A stretch of DNA of 64,000 bases from Blochmannia endosymbiont of Camponotus sp. C-003 (GCF_023585685.1 NZ_CP097764.1:310001-374000), one strand, 5' to 3'. Shown: positions 1-11,124, numbered from the stretch's first letter. Numbers and translations: made by a program. The notes: generated by a model not told the origin, from the letters alone.

Positions 1-1002
1 TTTTATTGTTTTATTGTTGTCATTTATGTCAGGTTTTATTGATAAGATAGGTTGCATGTAACCATGTTTGCTTAACATATATCGTATGTTCCGTTCTATT
101 TCTTGAATTCTATTGTTACTATATAATTCTCTAGGATAAATGTTTATGTATTTTTTAATATTAGGAAAATAATCTAATATATTTCCATGTAACTCTACAG
201 AATCAAATGAATATTGCATGCCTTCATTGATATATAAAGAAAGATAAACATATTTTTTATTTGGTGTAAAATCAATTTGCGTCTCATCAATATGAAATTT
301 AGCATAGCCATGGTTTAAGTAAAAATTACGTAATTTATCTAAGTCATGGAATAATTTTTGTTCTTGATATTGTTGATTAGATAGTATAGGTCTCCATTTA
401 ATTTTTCTATACAATTTAAATTGTGATAATAATTTTTTTGTATGGAATGCATGATTACCAAAAATGTTGATTTGTTGTATTTTAGCGGTTTTACCTTCTG
501 TAAACATTATTTTCAAATTAACACGATTTCTTGATAGAGGGATGACTATTATTTTAGTTGTAGCTGAAAATTTACCAAAGTTATGATACAGATTATTCAA
601 CTCTTGTTTTAATTCAAAAATAGAGCATTCGTTAAATGGTTCACCTGATTGTATTTTTTTTATATTTAATGTTTTTTTTATTATATCTTCTGTAATTATT
701 TTGTTTCCTTGAAAACTAATATTATCAATGACTGGGCGTTCTTTGACCTGGATTATAACAATTCCATTTTCATTATGAGAAATTATGACTTCTTCAAAGT
801 ATCCTGTAGAAAATAACACTTTAATACTATTAGCAATATCTTCATCATTAATAATGGATCCAATTTTTAAAGGTAAACTAAATAATGCCGTATCTAATGA
901 AATTCTTTTTAATCCATTAAAAAGAATTTTGTTTATAATTGTATCATCGCTGTGTGCTGCATGACTAATGATCAATAAGAATGCTATAAATATTTTTTTC
1001 AT
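1..1002 (-). CDS. bamA: Outer membrane protein assembly factor BamA, N-terminal part (runs off window start)
   Basis: BamA is the outer-membrane beta-barrel protein that inserts other barrel proteins. The track gives no frame here because the stop lies outside the window; I translated it from the ATG at 1000-1002. The product begins MKKIFIAFLLIISHAAHS, a signal peptide, and the 334 visible residues align with E. coli BamA POTRA domains 1-3 and most of POTRA 4 (for example VKERPVIDNISFQGNK and QQINIFGNHAF). The barrel domain is beyond position 1. It lies 46 bases after rseP on the same strand, as in E. coli. Only the part in the window can be judged; it is unbroken. Confidence 0.95.
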   Translation of the reverse strand, partial: MKKIFIAFLLIISHAAHSDDTIINKILFNGLKRISLDTALFSLPLKIGSIINDEDIANSIKVLFSTGYFEEVIISHNENGIVIIQVKERPVIDNISFQGNKIITEDIIKKTLNIKKIQSGEPFNECSIFELKQELNNLYHNFGKFSATTKIIVIPLSRNRVNLKIMFTEGKTAKIQQINIFGNHAFHTKKLLSQFKLYRKIKWRPILSNQQYQEQKLFHDLDKLRNFYLNHGYAKFHIDETQIDFTPNKKYVYLSLYINEGMQYSFDSVELHGNILDYFPNIKKYINIYPRELYSNNRIQEIERNIRYMLSKHGYMQPILSIKPDINDNNKTIK

Positions 1003-1048
1003 TGATTGTTATTTATTTTAATCTTTTTGGGTTAAATTTTTTTATTTA

Positions 1049-2422
1049 TTACCATAATCTAGATATGTCGTTGAAAATCGCTAAGCACATCATTAAAGTA
1101 AGTATAATAGATCCAATGATATAACCAAAACTTTGTGTTTTTTTTGATATTGATTTTCCTTTTATTTTTTCTATTACGAAAAAAAATAAATGTCCTCCAT
1201 CTAGTGTTGGAAAAGGTAGTAAATTAATAATACCTAAATTAATGCTAATTAAAGATAAAAACATGAGATAGTAAATTGCTCCAGATTGAGCTGATGCACC
1301 TGCTCCTTGTGCTATTGCGATTGGACCGCTGAGGTGGGTCATCTTAATATCTCCAGTAATTAATTTAAATAATGTATTAGTCGTTAGGCATATCAATTTC
1401 CATGTTTTTTCACAAGCTTCCAGTATAGCTAGATGCAATCCATATTGATGAATTATATGATGTTTTGATGGGATACAAATGATTTGAGGAGAAACACCTA
1501 TAGCTCCTTCTGTTTTTTCAGAGGAAATCAGATTTTTTTTATCTGGTGTTAAGCTGAAGTTGAGTACTTTATTGTTCCGTTCTACCATAATTTTAAAAGT
1601 TTTTCCTGGGTTATTTTTGATGATTGTTATGAATGACTCCCAATTATGTATTAATTGATCGTCGAGTGAGATTATTTTGTCTCCAACTTTTAAACCAGCT
1701 CGTTGTGCAGCAGAATCAGATTGTATTTCTGATAATATCAATGATACATGTGTATTAAAAGGAAGAATACCTAATGTTATTATAGGATCTTTGTTATTAA
1801 TAGATTTATTGAACCAATTATGAGATAAATGAATGGTGTAGGTTTGAATATGCGTATTATTTATTGGTGTTACAGAAATGATAATTTCTTTCTTGCCTAT
1901 GGTGTTAAGAATCTCTAAACGTACTGCATCCCAATCATGAGTCGGAATATTGTTAATTGATTTAATTTCTACACCAGATGGTATGTTTGATTGATCAACA
2001 ATGGAATTAGGTATAACAGAATGGATTATTGGTTTATAAATAGGCACACCTATCATAAAAACTAATACATATAACACAATAGAAAAAAGAAAATTAAAGA
2101 TGGGTCCTGAAATCACAATAATAATTTTTTTCCAAATATGTTTGCATTCAAATGAATTATTACATTCTGCATTGCAAGATGTTATTGTTTGTTGAGTGTT
2201 AAACAATTTAACGTATCCACCAAAAAGAATAGCAGAAATTACATATTCGGTATCATTTGCATCTCTCCAACTCCATAAAATAGGACCGAATCCTATAGAA
2301 AAGCGCTCTACTTTTACCTTCAAAAAACGTGCTGCTACAAAATGTCCGTATTCATGGACTGTGATAAGAATACTCAATGCAAGAATAAATGTAGTTAAAT
2401 TCCATAAAAAATGTAATATCAT
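1049..2422 (-). CDS. rseP: RseP, inner-membrane site-2 zinc metalloprotease
   Basis: RseP cleaves transmembrane segments, classically the anti-sigma factor RseA after DegS cleavage, and also leftover signal peptides. The protein has 457 residues (E. coli 450). The zinc motif HEYGH is at residues 23-27 in the first membrane helix and the second metal-ligand motif LDG is near 407-409. Two PDZ-like domains lie between (around 115-310), with a recognisable AGLKVGDKIISLD segment. It sits between cdsA and bamA, the E. coli order. Whether RseA or sigma-E still exists in this genome cannot be seen here; signal-peptide cleanup alone may explain retention. Confidence 0.95.
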   Translation of the reverse strand: MILHFLWNLTTFILALSILITVHEYGHFVAARFLKVKVERFSIGFGPILWSWRDANDTEYVISAILFGGYVKLFNTQQTITSCNAECNNSFECKHIWKKIIIVISGPIFNFLFSIVLYVLVFMIGVPIYKPIIHSVIPNSIVDQSNIPSGVEIKSINNIPTHDWDAVRLEILNTIGKKEIIISVTPINNTHIQTYTIHLSHNWFNKSINNKDPIITLGILPFNTHVSLILSEIQSDSAAQRAGLKVGDKIISLDDQLIHNWESFITIIKNNPGKTFKIMVERNNKVLNFSLTPDKKNLISSEKTEGAIGVSPQIICIPSKHHIIHQYGLHLAILEACEKTWKLICLTTNTLFKLITGDIKMTHLSGPIAIAQGAGASAQSGAIYYLMFLSLISINLGIINLLPFPTLDGGHLFFFVIEKIKGKSISKKTQSFGYIIGSIILTLMMCLAIFNDISRLW

Positions 2423-2457
2423 GATGTTGATGAATTCTCTATTTTTTAATAAGGATA

Positions 2458-3306
2458 TTAATATAAATTTAATAATATTAGGTAAACGAAAATAGGCACT
2501 GCGGCAACTAAGCTATCTATCCGATCTAACATCCCTCCATGTCCAGGGATCAAATTTCCGCTATCTTTAATACCAGATGCTCTTTTAAACATGCTTTCAG
2601 TTAAATCTCCTATTATAGAAGCTATAATTGTAATTATAGAATAAATAAATATAAGAGATGGGTTTATTATCTTTATTGGCATATATTTACTGAATAACCA
2701 TGATATCCCTGTTGAAATTAATATGCCGCCAATAAATCCTTCCCAAGTTTTTTTAGGAGATACAGTTTGTAATAATCTGCGCTTTCCTAATGTTTTACCG
2801 ATGATATATGCGCTTACATCATTAATCCAAATTAATATTACAACATACAGTAAACACCATGTTCCGATGATTCTATCGTCGATATGATGAAATTGACGTA
2901 ACGTCAATATCCCCCAAAAAAATGGTAATATTGTTAATATCCCGAACAAAAAACGAAGTATATTAGATTTTTTCCAGAAAATAGCAGAATCAGGATAAGA
3001 TAATATTAATAAAAAAGCTAGTATCCACCATGCTATACTAATGCTACTGAAAATATACCAAAAAATATACCAATTATTGAAGTATAAAAAGCTTTGAGTT
3101 GTTACAATTAATAATAATCCAAATATAACGCATATCCACATTCGGTGTATACAATCGGAAAAACGCATCATTTTTCCCCATTCCCATGCACTAATTAAGC
3201 AAATAATAGATACAACAATCAAGAATTGTATAATAGGCAACAGGAATATCATACAAATGGTGATAGGAATCAGGATAGATGCGCTAATTAAACGAGTTTT
3301 AAACAC
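2458..3306 (-). CDS. cdsA: Phosphatidate cytidylyltransferase (CDP-diacylglycerol synthase)
   Basis: CdsA makes CDP-diacylglycerol from phosphatidate and CTP, the branch point for all bacterial phospholipids. The 282-residue protein (E. coli 285) is almost entirely hydrophobic, with about eight membrane helices. The family signature is present near the C-terminus: SPKKTWEGF, then GDLTESMFKRASGIKDSG followed by PGHGGMLDRIDS. It is 19 bases downstream of uppS and 35 bases before rseP, consistent with one operon. pgpA, a later step in phosphatidylglycerol synthesis, is also in this window. Confidence 0.95.
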   Translation of the reverse strand: MFKTRLISASILIPITICMIFLLPIIQFLIVVSIICLISAWEWGKMMRFSDCIHRMWICVIFGLLLIVTTQSFLYFNNWYIFWYIFSSISIAWWILAFLLILSYPDSAIFWKKSNILRFLFGILTILPFFWGILTLRQFHHIDDRIIGTWCLLYVVILIWINDVSAYIIGKTLGKRRLLQTVSPKKTWEGFIGGILISTGISWLFSKYMPIKIINPSLIFIYSIITIIASIIGDLTESMFKRASGIKDSGNLIPGHGGMLDRIDSLVAAVPIFVYLILLNLY

Positions 3307-3325
3307 AATTTTCTCCTTGTTGAAA

Positions 3326-4078
3326 TTAAGTAGATACGCTATTTCCGAATCGGCGCTCTCGTTTCATAAAAGTATTTAATGCTCTTTTAAATATGATATT
3401 ATTAAAATCAGGCCATAGTACATCTGTAAAAAATAATTCAGCGTATGCTATTTGCCAAAGTAAAAAATTACTAATACGATGCTCGCCTCCTGTTCGAATC
3501 ACCAAATCTACTGGAGCTAACTCATTCATACAAATACACTTACACAGAGCATCCTCGTCAATTTGATTAGGAGTTAATATTCCTTGCTGCACTTGTGTGG
3601 CAAGTTGTTTTACGCCTTGGATAATATCCCATCGTCCTCCATAATTTGCAGCAATATTAAGTGTAAGCCCACTATTATTGGAAGTTAATTGTTCAGAACG
3701 GTGTATGTTTTTTTGTAATTCAACAGAAAATCGATTAATATCTCCGATGATTCTTAGTTTGATATTGTTCTTATGTAAAACATCTATTTCATTGTTTAAA
3801 GCATGAGAAAACAATTGCATCAAAGAATCAATTTCTTTATCAGGACGTTTCCAGTTTTCACTGCTAAATGCATATAGAGTTAATGCATCGAATCTGTGAT
3901 TAACAGCGAAATGAACAGCACGCCGGACTGCATTGAATCCAGCTTGATGCCCAACAATACGTAATTTTCCTCGTGTTCTTGCCCAACGCCCATTACCATC
4001 CATGATGATAGCAACATGGCGTGGTAGTAAATTGGATGAAAAAGTGCTAAGATCTTGATTATGTTGAGATAATATCAC
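3326..4078 (-). CDS. uppS: Undecaprenyl diphosphate synthase (cis-prenyltransferase)
   Basis: This enzyme adds eight isopentenyl units in cis to farnesyl diphosphate, giving the C55 lipid carrier for peptidoglycan. The 250-residue sequence matches E. coli UppS (253). The substrate-binding motif IIMDGNGRWA is at about 24-33 with the essential Asp at 27, and the C-terminal signature VIRTGGEHRISNFLLWQ is intact. It uses the farnesyl diphosphate made by IspA, also encoded in this window. It is separated from dxr by 156 bases and followed closely by cdsA. Confidence 0.96.
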   Translation of the reverse strand: MILSQHNQDLSTFSSNLLPRHVAIIMDGNGRWARTRGKLRIVGHQAGFNAVRRAVHFAVNHRFDALTLYAFSSENWKRPDKEIDSLMQLFSHALNNEIDVLHKNNIKLRIIGDINRFSVELQKNIHRSEQLTSNNSGLTLNIAANYGGRWDIIQGVKQLATQVQQGILTPNQIDEDALCKCICMNELAPVDLVIRTGGEHRISNFLLWQIAYAELFFTDVLWPDFNNIIFKRALNTFMKRERRFGNSVST

Positions 4079-4234
4079 ACTTATTTATTTTCCAAATTAA
4101 ATACCTTGTATTAAGTAAAAAGTATTTATTCTATAATAATTAATATTATAATTACAGATTAATGAAGTTACTTATAATTTTTATGATATATATGTAGTAA
4201 TTCTGATAAATTTATTAAAGACAATATTATTTAA

Positions 4235-5434
4235 TCATAGGATACATATAGATATTGCTTTTTCACGAGCTTTTTGATCAATATATAAAATATCTTCTAT
4301 ATCATTAGGATCATTTATATTTATTGCATCAAGTACACGACGAATAACATTAGGAATTTCGGTAAAAGCAATCATTTTATTCAAAAATGATTCCACGGCG
4401 ATCTCATTGGCTGCATTTAGAGTAATAACAGCTGATTGACTACAATTATCAGCATCTATTGCTAGTTGTAAGCAAGGATAACTGTGAGGATCCAATTGAT
4501 CGAAATATAATTTGTTAAGATGACATATGTCTATATTGGACGATGTTTTTAATCCTATTCTATTAGGATAAGTCATTGCATGTGCAATAGGGATTCTCAT
4601 ATCTGGAGGCGCTAAATGTGCCAATATGTTTCCGTCTGCATAGTATACCATAGCATGGACAATGGATTGTGGGTGTAATAAGATTTCAATCTCACTCGGT
4701 TTAGCATTAAATAAATGGCGTGCTTCAATATATTCCAATCCTTTATTCATCATGGTAGCAGAGTCTACTGATATTTTACGTCCCATAGACCAATTAGGAT
4801 GTACACAAGCTTGTTCTGGTGTTATGGCGGTCAATTGTTCTGGTGGCATTTTAAAAAAAATTCCTCCAGATGCTGTTAGCACAATACGTGATATACCGCA
4901 TTCAGATAAAGATGTATTTCCCAAATTTTTCTGACATGTTACTGGTAAATTTTGAAAAATTGCATTATGTTCGCTATCTATGGGTAGTACACAAGCATGA
5001 TATTGATTGGCTTCTCTCATAAATAATTTTCCACAAGTAACTAAAGTTTCTTTATTTGCCAATAATATTTTTTTACCGGCACGTAACGCGGAAAAAGTAG
5101 GTTTTAATCCAGCAATTCCAACTATAGCAGACATTACCATATCAACATCATCAGTTGACGCCAACTCACAGGCATGCATTATGCCAGATAATACTTTAAT
5201 ATCGCATTTTCCAGCAGTGATTAAATTTTTTTTCAACATCCGTGCTGCATCTTCAGATATCATACATGCATATTTGGGAGACATCGTTATGCACTGTTCT
5301 GTCATTACAGCAACATTATTTTTAGCGACTAACGCGTGTACAAAGAACTTGTCGGTATGTTGTTGTATTACAGATAGGGTAGCTTTTCCAATAGATCCAG
5401 TACTGCCTAAAATTGTTAAAGATTGCATATGCAT
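4235..5434 (-). CDS. dxr: 1-deoxy-D-xylulose 5-phosphate reductoisomerase
   Basis: Dxr converts DXP to methylerythritol phosphate using NADPH, the first committed step of the MEP isoprenoid pathway; Dxs, the preceding step, is at 57542. The 399-residue product matches E. coli Dxr throughout: NADPH-binding LGSTGSIG at the N-terminus, the metal region [12 protein letters not shown], and the conserved run [19 protein letters not shown]. Two ATGs lie two codons apart; by family alignment (MKQLTILG) the second, at 5428, is the likelier start. It sits between frr and uppS as in E. coli. Confidence 0.96.
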   Translation of the reverse strand: MHMQSLTILGSTGSIGKATLSVIQQHTDKFFVHALVAKNNVAVMTEQCITMSPKYACMISEDAARMLKKNLITAGKCDIKVLSGIMHACELASTDDVDMVMSAIVGIAGLKPTFSALRAGKKILLANKETLVTCGKLFMREANQYHACVLPIDSEHNAIFQNLPVTCQKNLGNTSLSECGISRIVLTASGGIFFKMPPEQLTAITPEQACVHPNWSMGRKISVDSATMMNKGLEYIEARHLFNAKPSEIEILLHPQSIVHAMVYYADGNILAHLAPPDMRIPIAHAMTYPNRIGLKTSSNIDICHLNKLYFDQLDPHSYPCLQLAIDADNCSQSAVITLNAANEIAVESFLNKMIAFTEIPNVIRRVLDAININDPNDIEDILYIDQKAREKAISICIL

Positions 5435-5524
5435 AAATCAAATTATTCATTTAATTGTAAATATAAAATTTATTATTGCCCGTTAATATGTGTGTGGATA
5501 TGTTATTAACATACGATTTAATAT

Positions 5525-6091
5525 TTAAAATTTCATTAATTCTGATTCTTTTTCTGTGAGAATAATATCAATTTTTTTAATCCAAATATTAGTTAATTTT
5601 TGAATTTCATTGTGAAAAAAATGTTCTTCGTCTTCATTAATTTCCTTGTTTTTAAGTAAAATTTTGGTTTTATCATTAGCAATACGACGCACATTTCTTA
5701 TAGCTATTTTACTTTTCTCTGCTTCAGAGCGTACCATTTTTATTAAAGTACGACGACGTTCTTCAGTTAATGCAGGTAATGTCACTCGAATAATATTTCC
5801 ATGAGAAATAGGAATTAATTGTAAATCAGACATAAAAATAGCTTTTTCAGTTGATTTGATGATCTGATGGTCAAAAACTGTAATAGCTAAGGTACGTGAA
5901 TCTTCTGCTACGGTATTTGCCAGTTGAGATAATGGAGTAGATATTCCATAGTAGTCTACTCGGATATTATTTAATATTTTCGGAGAAATGCGTCCTATGT
6001 GAATATTGTTTATATTTGTTTTGAAATTGTTAATACAATTTTTCATATGTATTTCTGAATCTATCTGAATATTATCAATTTTATTGATCAC
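5525..6091 (-). CDS. frr: Ribosome recycling factor
   Basis: RRF, with EF-G, splits post-termination ribosomes. The product has 188 residues (E. coli 185). The conserved core is intact: NIHIGRISPKILNNIRVDYYG near the start, then VAEDSRTLAITVFD, LPALTEERRRTLIKMVR and the basic helix IRNVRRIANDKTK. It ends in ELMKF, matching ELMQF of E. coli. The first few residues (MINKIDNI) differ from the family. It lies between pyrH and dxr in the usual order. Confidence 0.95.
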   Translation of the reverse strand: MINKIDNIQIDSEIHMKNCINNFKTNINNIHIGRISPKILNNIRVDYYGISTPLSQLANTVAEDSRTLAITVFDHQIIKSTEKAIFMSDLQLIPISHGNIIRVTLPALTEERRRTLIKMVRSEAEKSKIAIRNVRRIANDKTKILLKNKEINEDEEHFFHNEIQKLTNIWIKKIDIILTEKESELMKF

Positions 6092-6175
6092 ATCATATAC
6101 CTCTGATTTTTATTTCTACATAAAAAAATTAATTTATATAAATTTAAATATGCATTTGAGTATACAATCCTTAAA

Positions 6176-6901
6176 TTATTTGGTTATTAAAGTCCCTTCT
6201 TTATACCCCATTATTATTCTTTTTAACGCCCCAAGTTTATTTATATTAAATATACGTATTGGTAAATTGTGTTCTCTTGCTAATGTAAACGCTGTTAAAT
6301 CCATAACTTTTAATTCACGATCTAATACGTCTTGATAACTCAATTGTTCATATAATGTAGCGTCAGGATGTTGCATTGGATCATTAGAAAATACACCATC
6401 TACTTTAGTTGCTTTGAGTACTACATCTGCTTTAATTTCGATACCCCGTAAACAGGCAGCAGAATCAGTAGTAAATAAAGGATTTCCAGTTCCAGCTGCA
6501 AAAATTACCACCCAATTATTAGATAATAAGTTAATAGCTTTCATCCAACTATAATGATCACATACTCCATTTAATGGAATAGCTGACATTAAATGGGAAT
6601 GAACATAAGCATGATTTAATGCGCTTCTCATAGCTAATCCATTCATTATAGTGGCTAACATTCCTATGTGGTCTCCTACTATACGATTCATTCCGGATTT
6701 CACTAATCCAGCGCCACGAAACAAGTTGCCACCTCCCATAACTATACCTATTTGAATACCTATTTTCACTAGTTCTTTAATTTCTGTAACCATTCGATTT
6801 AACACAGTAGTATCGATTCCAAAACCTTCGGCGCCTTGTAGAGCTTCTCCGCTCATTTTAAGTACGATACGCCGATAAATTGGTTTCGTGTGAGTTACCA
6901 T
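6176..6901 (-). CDS. pyrH: UMP kinase
   Basis: PyrH phosphorylates UMP to UDP and belongs to the amino-acid-kinase fold. The 241 residues match E. coli PyrH in length. Motifs visible: [10 protein letters not shown] (phosphate loop), [28 protein letters not shown], and [19 protein letters not shown] (UMP binding); it ends in [10 protein letters not shown]. It lies in the rpsB-tsf-pyrH-frr cluster with a 205-base spacer after tsf. Confidence 0.97.
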   Translation of the reverse strand: MVTHTKPIYRRIVLKMSGEALQGAEGFGIDTTVLNRMVTEIKELVKIGIQIGIVMGGGNLFRGAGLVKSGMNRIVGDHIGMLATIMNGLAMRSALNHAYVHSHLMSAIPLNGVCDHYSWMKAINLLSNNWVVIFAAGTGNPLFTTDSAACLRGIEIKADVVLKATKVDGVFSNDPMQHPDATLYEQLSYQDVLDRELKVMDLTAFTLAREHNLPIRIFNINKLGALKRIIMGYKEGTLITK

Positions 6902-7106
6902 TAATTATATTCCTCACAAAAAATGGCATAAACAGGAGCAAACACTAAATTATTTAAAGTATAATATGCATATCAATAAATTATTCTGACTTAACCAATT
7001 TAATTAATAGTTTTTGTTGTTAAAAATATTAAATATCTTATTTTAAAAAACAATGATAATCTGTGTTAATTAATTACAAATTTTAGTGATAGTATTAAAT
7101 ACTAAT

Positions 7107-7913
7107 TTATATATCTTCACCTAATTCAAAGCGAGCAAAATTATTAATTTTTACGTGATACTCAATTAATAATTGTTCGACTGTTTTATTAATATCCATT
7201 ATGAAGTTTTGTTGTGTTAATACAATGTCATTGATAAATTTTTTCATACGTCCTTCGGCTATTTTTTCTGAAATTTTGTATGATTTTCCAGATCTCATGG
7301 CAATATCCATTTGAATATGATTTTCACGAATCATGATATCTTTCGGAACATCATCTATGGTAATATATTTAGGGTTTTTAGCTGCGATATGCATAGAAAT
7401 ATGTTTCATTAAATCTTCAGTTACACTTCTGCTAGTAACAACTATTACCCCGATTTTGGATCTATGCACATAACATCCTAAAAAATTACCTGTTAAAACA
7501 ATAAATCTACGAATGTTTATATTTTCTCCGACTTTTGCAATTAAATTAGCACGTTTCTCTGCAAATCTAGTTTGTAGTATATTAATATCATTAATTTTTT
7601 CATTCAATCCTGTGATAATAACAGTTTTAACAAACTCTTGAAAAGTACTATCTTTAGCTACAAAATCAGTTTCACAATTTATTTCTACCATGATACCGTA
7701 TTGCCTATTGGATGCTATTTCTATTGCGATTAGACCTGATGATGTTGTATGTCCAGATTTTTTGATAGCAGTTTTTAAACCGGATTTTCTCATGTTATCT
7801 ATAGCTAATTCAAGATTTCCATTGGCTTTAATTAAGGCTTGTTTGCATTCTAAAATACCAATGCTAGTACGTTTACGTAATTCTTTAATTAAATTGCTAT
7901 TAATATCAATCAT
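7107..7913 (-). CDS. tsf: Translation elongation factor Ts
   Basis: EF-Ts exchanges GDP for GTP on EF-Tu. The N-terminal UBA-like domain ([21 protein letters not shown]) and the nucleotide-exchange motif TDFVAKD are intact. I chose the ATG at 7913 (268 residues) because E. coli EF-Ts aligns from that residue; an in-frame ATG four codons earlier at 7925 is possible, and neither has a strong ribosome-binding site. It follows rpsB with a 102-base spacer. The C-terminal half is more divergent than the N-terminal half and shorter than in E. coli (283). Confidence 0.94.
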   Translation of the reverse strand: MIDINSNLIKELRKRTSIGILECKQALIKANGNLELAIDNMRKSGLKTAIKKSGHTTSSGLIAIEIASNRQYGIMVEINCETDFVAKDSTFQEFVKTVIITGLNEKINDINILQTRFAEKRANLIAKVGENINIRRFIVLTGNFLGCYVHRSKIGVIVVTSRSVTEDLMKHISMHIAAKNPKYITIDDVPKDIMIRENHIQMDIAMRSGKSYKISEKIAEGRMKKFINDIVLTQQNFIMDINKTVEQLLIEYHVKINNFARFELGEDI

Positions 7914-8015
7914 TTTTTCTTTCATAATAATGTCATCATATTAAGAATATATATGGAGAGTGTGATTACACATTTAATTGTCAATAAATTTATTGCGTAG
8001 CATTAATTATGTGAA

Positions 8016-8699
8016 TCATTGAACATAATTTATGTGTATCATGTTAGATATTGTGTTTAAATATAGATTAATTGCGCGTACAGCATCATCGTTGCCTGGA
8101 ATGATAAAATCTATTCCATCTGGATTAGAGTTGGTATCAACTATTGCAAAAACTGGAATCCCTAAGCTATTTGCTTCTTTTATAGCAATATGTTCATGTG
8201 TTGCACCAATAGCAAAAATTGCGTCTGGCAGTCCGCCCATATTTTTGATGCCTCCTAAACTATTTTCCAGATTCATAAGTTCTCGATTCAAAATCAATGC
8301 TTCTTTTTTGGTTAATTTTTTAAAAGTACCGTCTTGAGATTGAATTTCTAAATCTTTTAGACGTTTTATAGATTGTCGCACTGTTTTCCAATTGGTTAGC
8401 ATTCCCCCTAACCAACGATGATTAACAAAAAACTGATTACAAGCCATGGCTGTTTTTTTGACTGCTTCACTAGCTGCACGTTTGGTGCCTACGAATAAAA
8501 TTTTACCCTTAAGCGAAGCGATTTTGTTTAGTTCAATTAAAGCTTTCTTAAACATTACATTAGTTGTTTCCAAATCAATAATATGTATTTTATTACGAAC
8601 TCCAAAAATGAAAGGTTTCATTTTAGGATTCCAATAACGGGTTTGGTGGCCAAAATGGACACCGGCCTGAAGCATATCACGTATAGAAATGTTTTCCAT
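8016..8699 (-). CDS. rpsB: 30S ribosomal protein S2
   Basis: S2 is a late-assembling protein of the small ribosomal subunit. The 227-residue product matches E. coli S2 (241) from [21 protein letters not shown] through [19 protein letters not shown] and [19 protein letters not shown]. The C-terminal tail is shorter than in E. coli. The minus strand carries AGAGGT about seven bases before the ATG. It is the first gene of the minus-strand rpsB-to-bamA cluster and is divergent from map. Confidence 0.97.
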   Translation of the reverse strand: MENISIRDMLQAGVHFGHQTRYWNPKMKPFIFGVRNKIHIIDLETTNVMFKKALIELNKIASLKGKILFVGTKRAASEAVKKTAMACNQFFVNHRWLGGMLTNWKTVRQSIKRLKDLEIQSQDGTFKKLTKKEALILNRELMNLENSLGGIKNMGGLPDAIFAIGATHEHIAIKEANSLGIPVFAIVDTNSNPDGIDFIIPGNDDAVRAINLYLNTISNMIHINYVQ

Positions 8700-9031
8700 T
8701 ATATACCTCTATGAGTTGTTAAATAGATTACTTTTAATGGTTTCTACTGGTTATCAATATTTAAATATAGATAGATCATATATTACATGTTATAATAATT
8801 TTTGATAAGTTAAATACGATGATTAGTCGTTTACTAATACCCTAAGAATAAATAATTTAATACGTGTTTGTAAATAAAATATATTTATATTTAATCACAA
8901 ATTAGTGCGAGTTATGCAATTAACTGTGATGCGATTGTCTTTTAATTAAATGTATGGATTTATGTATAGATCATGTTATGTAGCAACAAAAACATTGTGT
9001 ATTTGTTAATGCGATTAGTAACATATATATT
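8700..9031. other. Divergent intergenic region between rpsB and map
   Basis: This gap must hold the promoters for rpsB (minus) and map (plus). It is AT-rich with many TATAAT-like hexamers, for example around 8790, so no single promoter can be assigned by eye. In E. coli a small RNA (tff/t44) is annotated next to rpsB; I could not recognise an equivalent here. Confidence 0.5.
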
Positions 9032-9814
9032 ATGAAAATTATCATTAAAACACTTACAGATATAGCAAAAATGCGCATTGCTGGGAAGTTAGCAGCAGAA
9101 GTATTAGAAATGGTTGAAGCTTACGTGCAACCTGGCATTAGTACTGGAGAATTAGATGTTATTTGTCATAATTATATTACACAAATACAACATGCTGTTT
9201 CTGCTCCTCTCGGTTATCGAGGATTTCCCAAGTCTATTTGTACTTCAATTAATGATGTGGTGTGTCATGGTATCCCAAATAATTCAGATAAATTAAAAGA
9301 AGGTGATATTATAAATATTGATATTACAGTAATTAAAGACGGATTATATGCTGATACTTCACGAATGTTTATCGTTGGTCAACCGACAAGATTGGGGTAT
9401 CGATTATGTAAGATCACTCAAGAAAGTCTTTATTTAGCAATTCGTATGATTAAACCAGGAATACGTTTAAAAAAAGTAGGTCGGTCTATTCAAAGGTTTG
9501 TTGAAAATCAGAATTTTTCAATAGTAAGGGAATATTGCGGGCATGGTATTGGAAAATTTTTTCATGAAGCTCCCCATGTATTGCATTATGATGCCGATGA
9601 TGAAGGTGTGATATTGAAATCTGGCATGACATTAACAATAGAACCTATGGTAAATGCAGGTACTCGTCATATTTATACTGACAATGATGGATGGACAGTA
9701 AAAACAAGAGATCATAATTTGTCAGCACAATACGAACATACTATTGTTGTTACGGAAAATGGGTGTGAAGTGTTAACGCTACGTTCTGATGAGTCTCTAT
9801 CATCAATTATTTAA
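9032..9814 (+). CDS. map: Methionine aminopeptidase, type I
   Basis: Map removes the initiator methionine from new proteins when the second residue is small. The 260-residue protein matches E. coli Map (264) with the same numbering of metal ligands: Asp97 in NIDITV and Asp108 in YADTS, then His in YCGHGIG, Glu in TIEPMV and Glu in AQYEHTIVV. It is divergent from rpsB. In E. coli the next genes are glnD and dapD; here glnD is absent and dapD follows after about 490 bases. Confidence 0.97.
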   Translation: MKIIIKTLTDIAKMRIAGKLAAEVLEMVEAYVQPGISTGELDVICHNYITQIQHAVSAPLGYRGFPKSICTSINDVVCHGIPNNSDKLKEGDIINIDITVIKDGLYADTSRMFIVGQPTRLGYRLCKITQESLYLAIRMIKPGIRLKKVGRSIQRFVENQNFSIVREYCGHGIGKFFHEAPHVLHYDADDEGVILKSGMTLTIEPMVNAGTRHIYTDNDGWTVKTRDHNLSAQYEHTIVVTENGCEVLTLRSDESLSSII

Positions 9815-10302
9815 AGAATCGTATTAATTGATAAAACCATGTATTTTTACACTAAATCATTTTTCGATGTATTTTAAATTATTTTGATAGATGAATTTTC
9901 ATAAGTGCAAATTGTGATTATATGGAAATATATATGCATAGTATTTATTGTTTTTGGTGAAAATATAAAAATTATTACAATTATTATTGTTATTTAACAA
10001 ACAACATTATTTAAATTATATATGCCATTTTAGTGGTGTACAATCTAAGTGATAATTTTATAGATATTAGTAGTTCTGCATCAAATCAGATTTATTGAAT
10101 ATAAATAAACTCTGTTTAAAGATATTAATAATTAATATAATAATCCTTAAATAAATATCACTTGATAATACGAAAGAGTCATTATAAATCATAATGATGT
10201 TAAATGTAAATTTATAATATTTATTTCAACAAAAATATTATTCTTCAAAGTCAATTAAAATAATACTCCTCGAATAAATCTATATTATAGGATATAGAAC
10301 AT
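9815..10302. other. Gene-free gap where glnD stands in E. coli
   Basis: E. coli has map-glnD-dapD in this orientation. No open frame or recognisable glnD remnant is visible in these 488 very AT-rich bases, so glnD appears to have been fully eroded. The last part presumably contains the dapD promoter; a run AAAATAATACTCCTCG and a GGATATAG segment precede the dapD start. Confidence 0.5.
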
Positions 10303-11124
10303 ATGAATCAATTACGAAAAACAATAGAAAGTGCTTTTAAAGAAAAAGAATATATATCAAAAAATAATATTGACCCTACCCTTGAGAATGCAATCCATGA
10401 AATTATGGATGGTTTAGATAATGGAAGATTGCGTATATCAGAAAAAATCAATGGTATATGGATAACGCATCAATGGTTAAAAAAAGCAATTATGCTTGCG
10501 TTTTATATTATGGACAATCAACTAATAACCTGGGGGAATGGTATTTTTTTTGATAAATTTCCTATGAAATTTTCTGGATGGGACACCACGCGTTTCGAAA
10601 GTAAAAAATTGCGTATAATTCCGCCAGCTACTGTACGTTATGGGGCTTATATTGCTCCTAATACAGTGATCATGCCTTCTTATATCAATCTTGGAGCTTA
10701 CATCGATGTAGGCACAATGGTGGATACTTGGGCTACAGTTGGGTCTTGTGCTCAAATTGGAAAATATGTACATTTATCTGGAGGAGTAGGGATTGGAGGA
10801 GTATTAGAACCCATTCAAGATAACCCAACTATCATTGAAGATAATTGTTTTATTGGATCCCGTTCTGAAATTGTAGAAGGGGTGATTGTTGAAAAAGGTG
10901 CAGTGATCTCTATGGGAGTATTTATAGGTCAAAGTACTAAAATATATGATCGTGATAGCGGCAATATATATTATGGACGTGTACCGGCTGGGTCAGTTGT
11001 AATTCCAGGAAGTTTACCTTCTCAAGACGGTTGTGTTAATACTTATTGCGCAATAATCGTGAAAAAAGTTGATTGTAAAACTAAAAATAAAGTTAAAATA
11101 AATGATTTATTACGTGATATATAA
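10303..11124 (+). CDS. dapD: Tetrahydrodipicolinate N-succinyltransferase
   Basis: DapD succinylates tetrahydrodipicolinate in the succinylase branch leading to diaminopimelate (peptidoglycan) and lysine. The 273-residue protein matches E. coli DapD (274). The C-terminal half is a left-handed beta helix with hexapeptide-type repeats (around residues 105-220, for example [23 protein letters not shown]), followed by the conserved PAGSVVIPG loop. lysA, the last step of lysine synthesis, is in the same window. It is the last gene of the 4-minute block; the next gene, recB, comes from a different E. coli map position. Confidence 0.97.
   Translation: MNQLRKTIESAFKEKEYISKNNIDPTLENAIHEIMDGLDNGRLRISEKINGIWITHQWLKKAIMLAFYIMDNQLITWGNGIFFDKFPMKFSGWDTTRFESKKLRIIPPATVRYGAYIAPNTVIMPSYINLGAYIDVGTMVDTWATVGSCAQIGKYVHLSGGVGIGGVLEPIQDNPTIIEDNCFIGSRSEIVEGVIVEKGAVISMGVFIGQSTKIYDRDSGNIYYGRVPAGSVVIPGSLPSQDGCVNTYCAIIVKKVDCKTKNKVKINDLLRDI

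Noticed and set aside
2196-2495. 99-codon plus-strand frame opposite rseP
   Set aside because: Antisense shadow of a well-supported gene, with no resemblance to a known family. The same applies to the other frames opposite dxr, tsf, rpsB, rpiA, pgk, cyoB and ribD.
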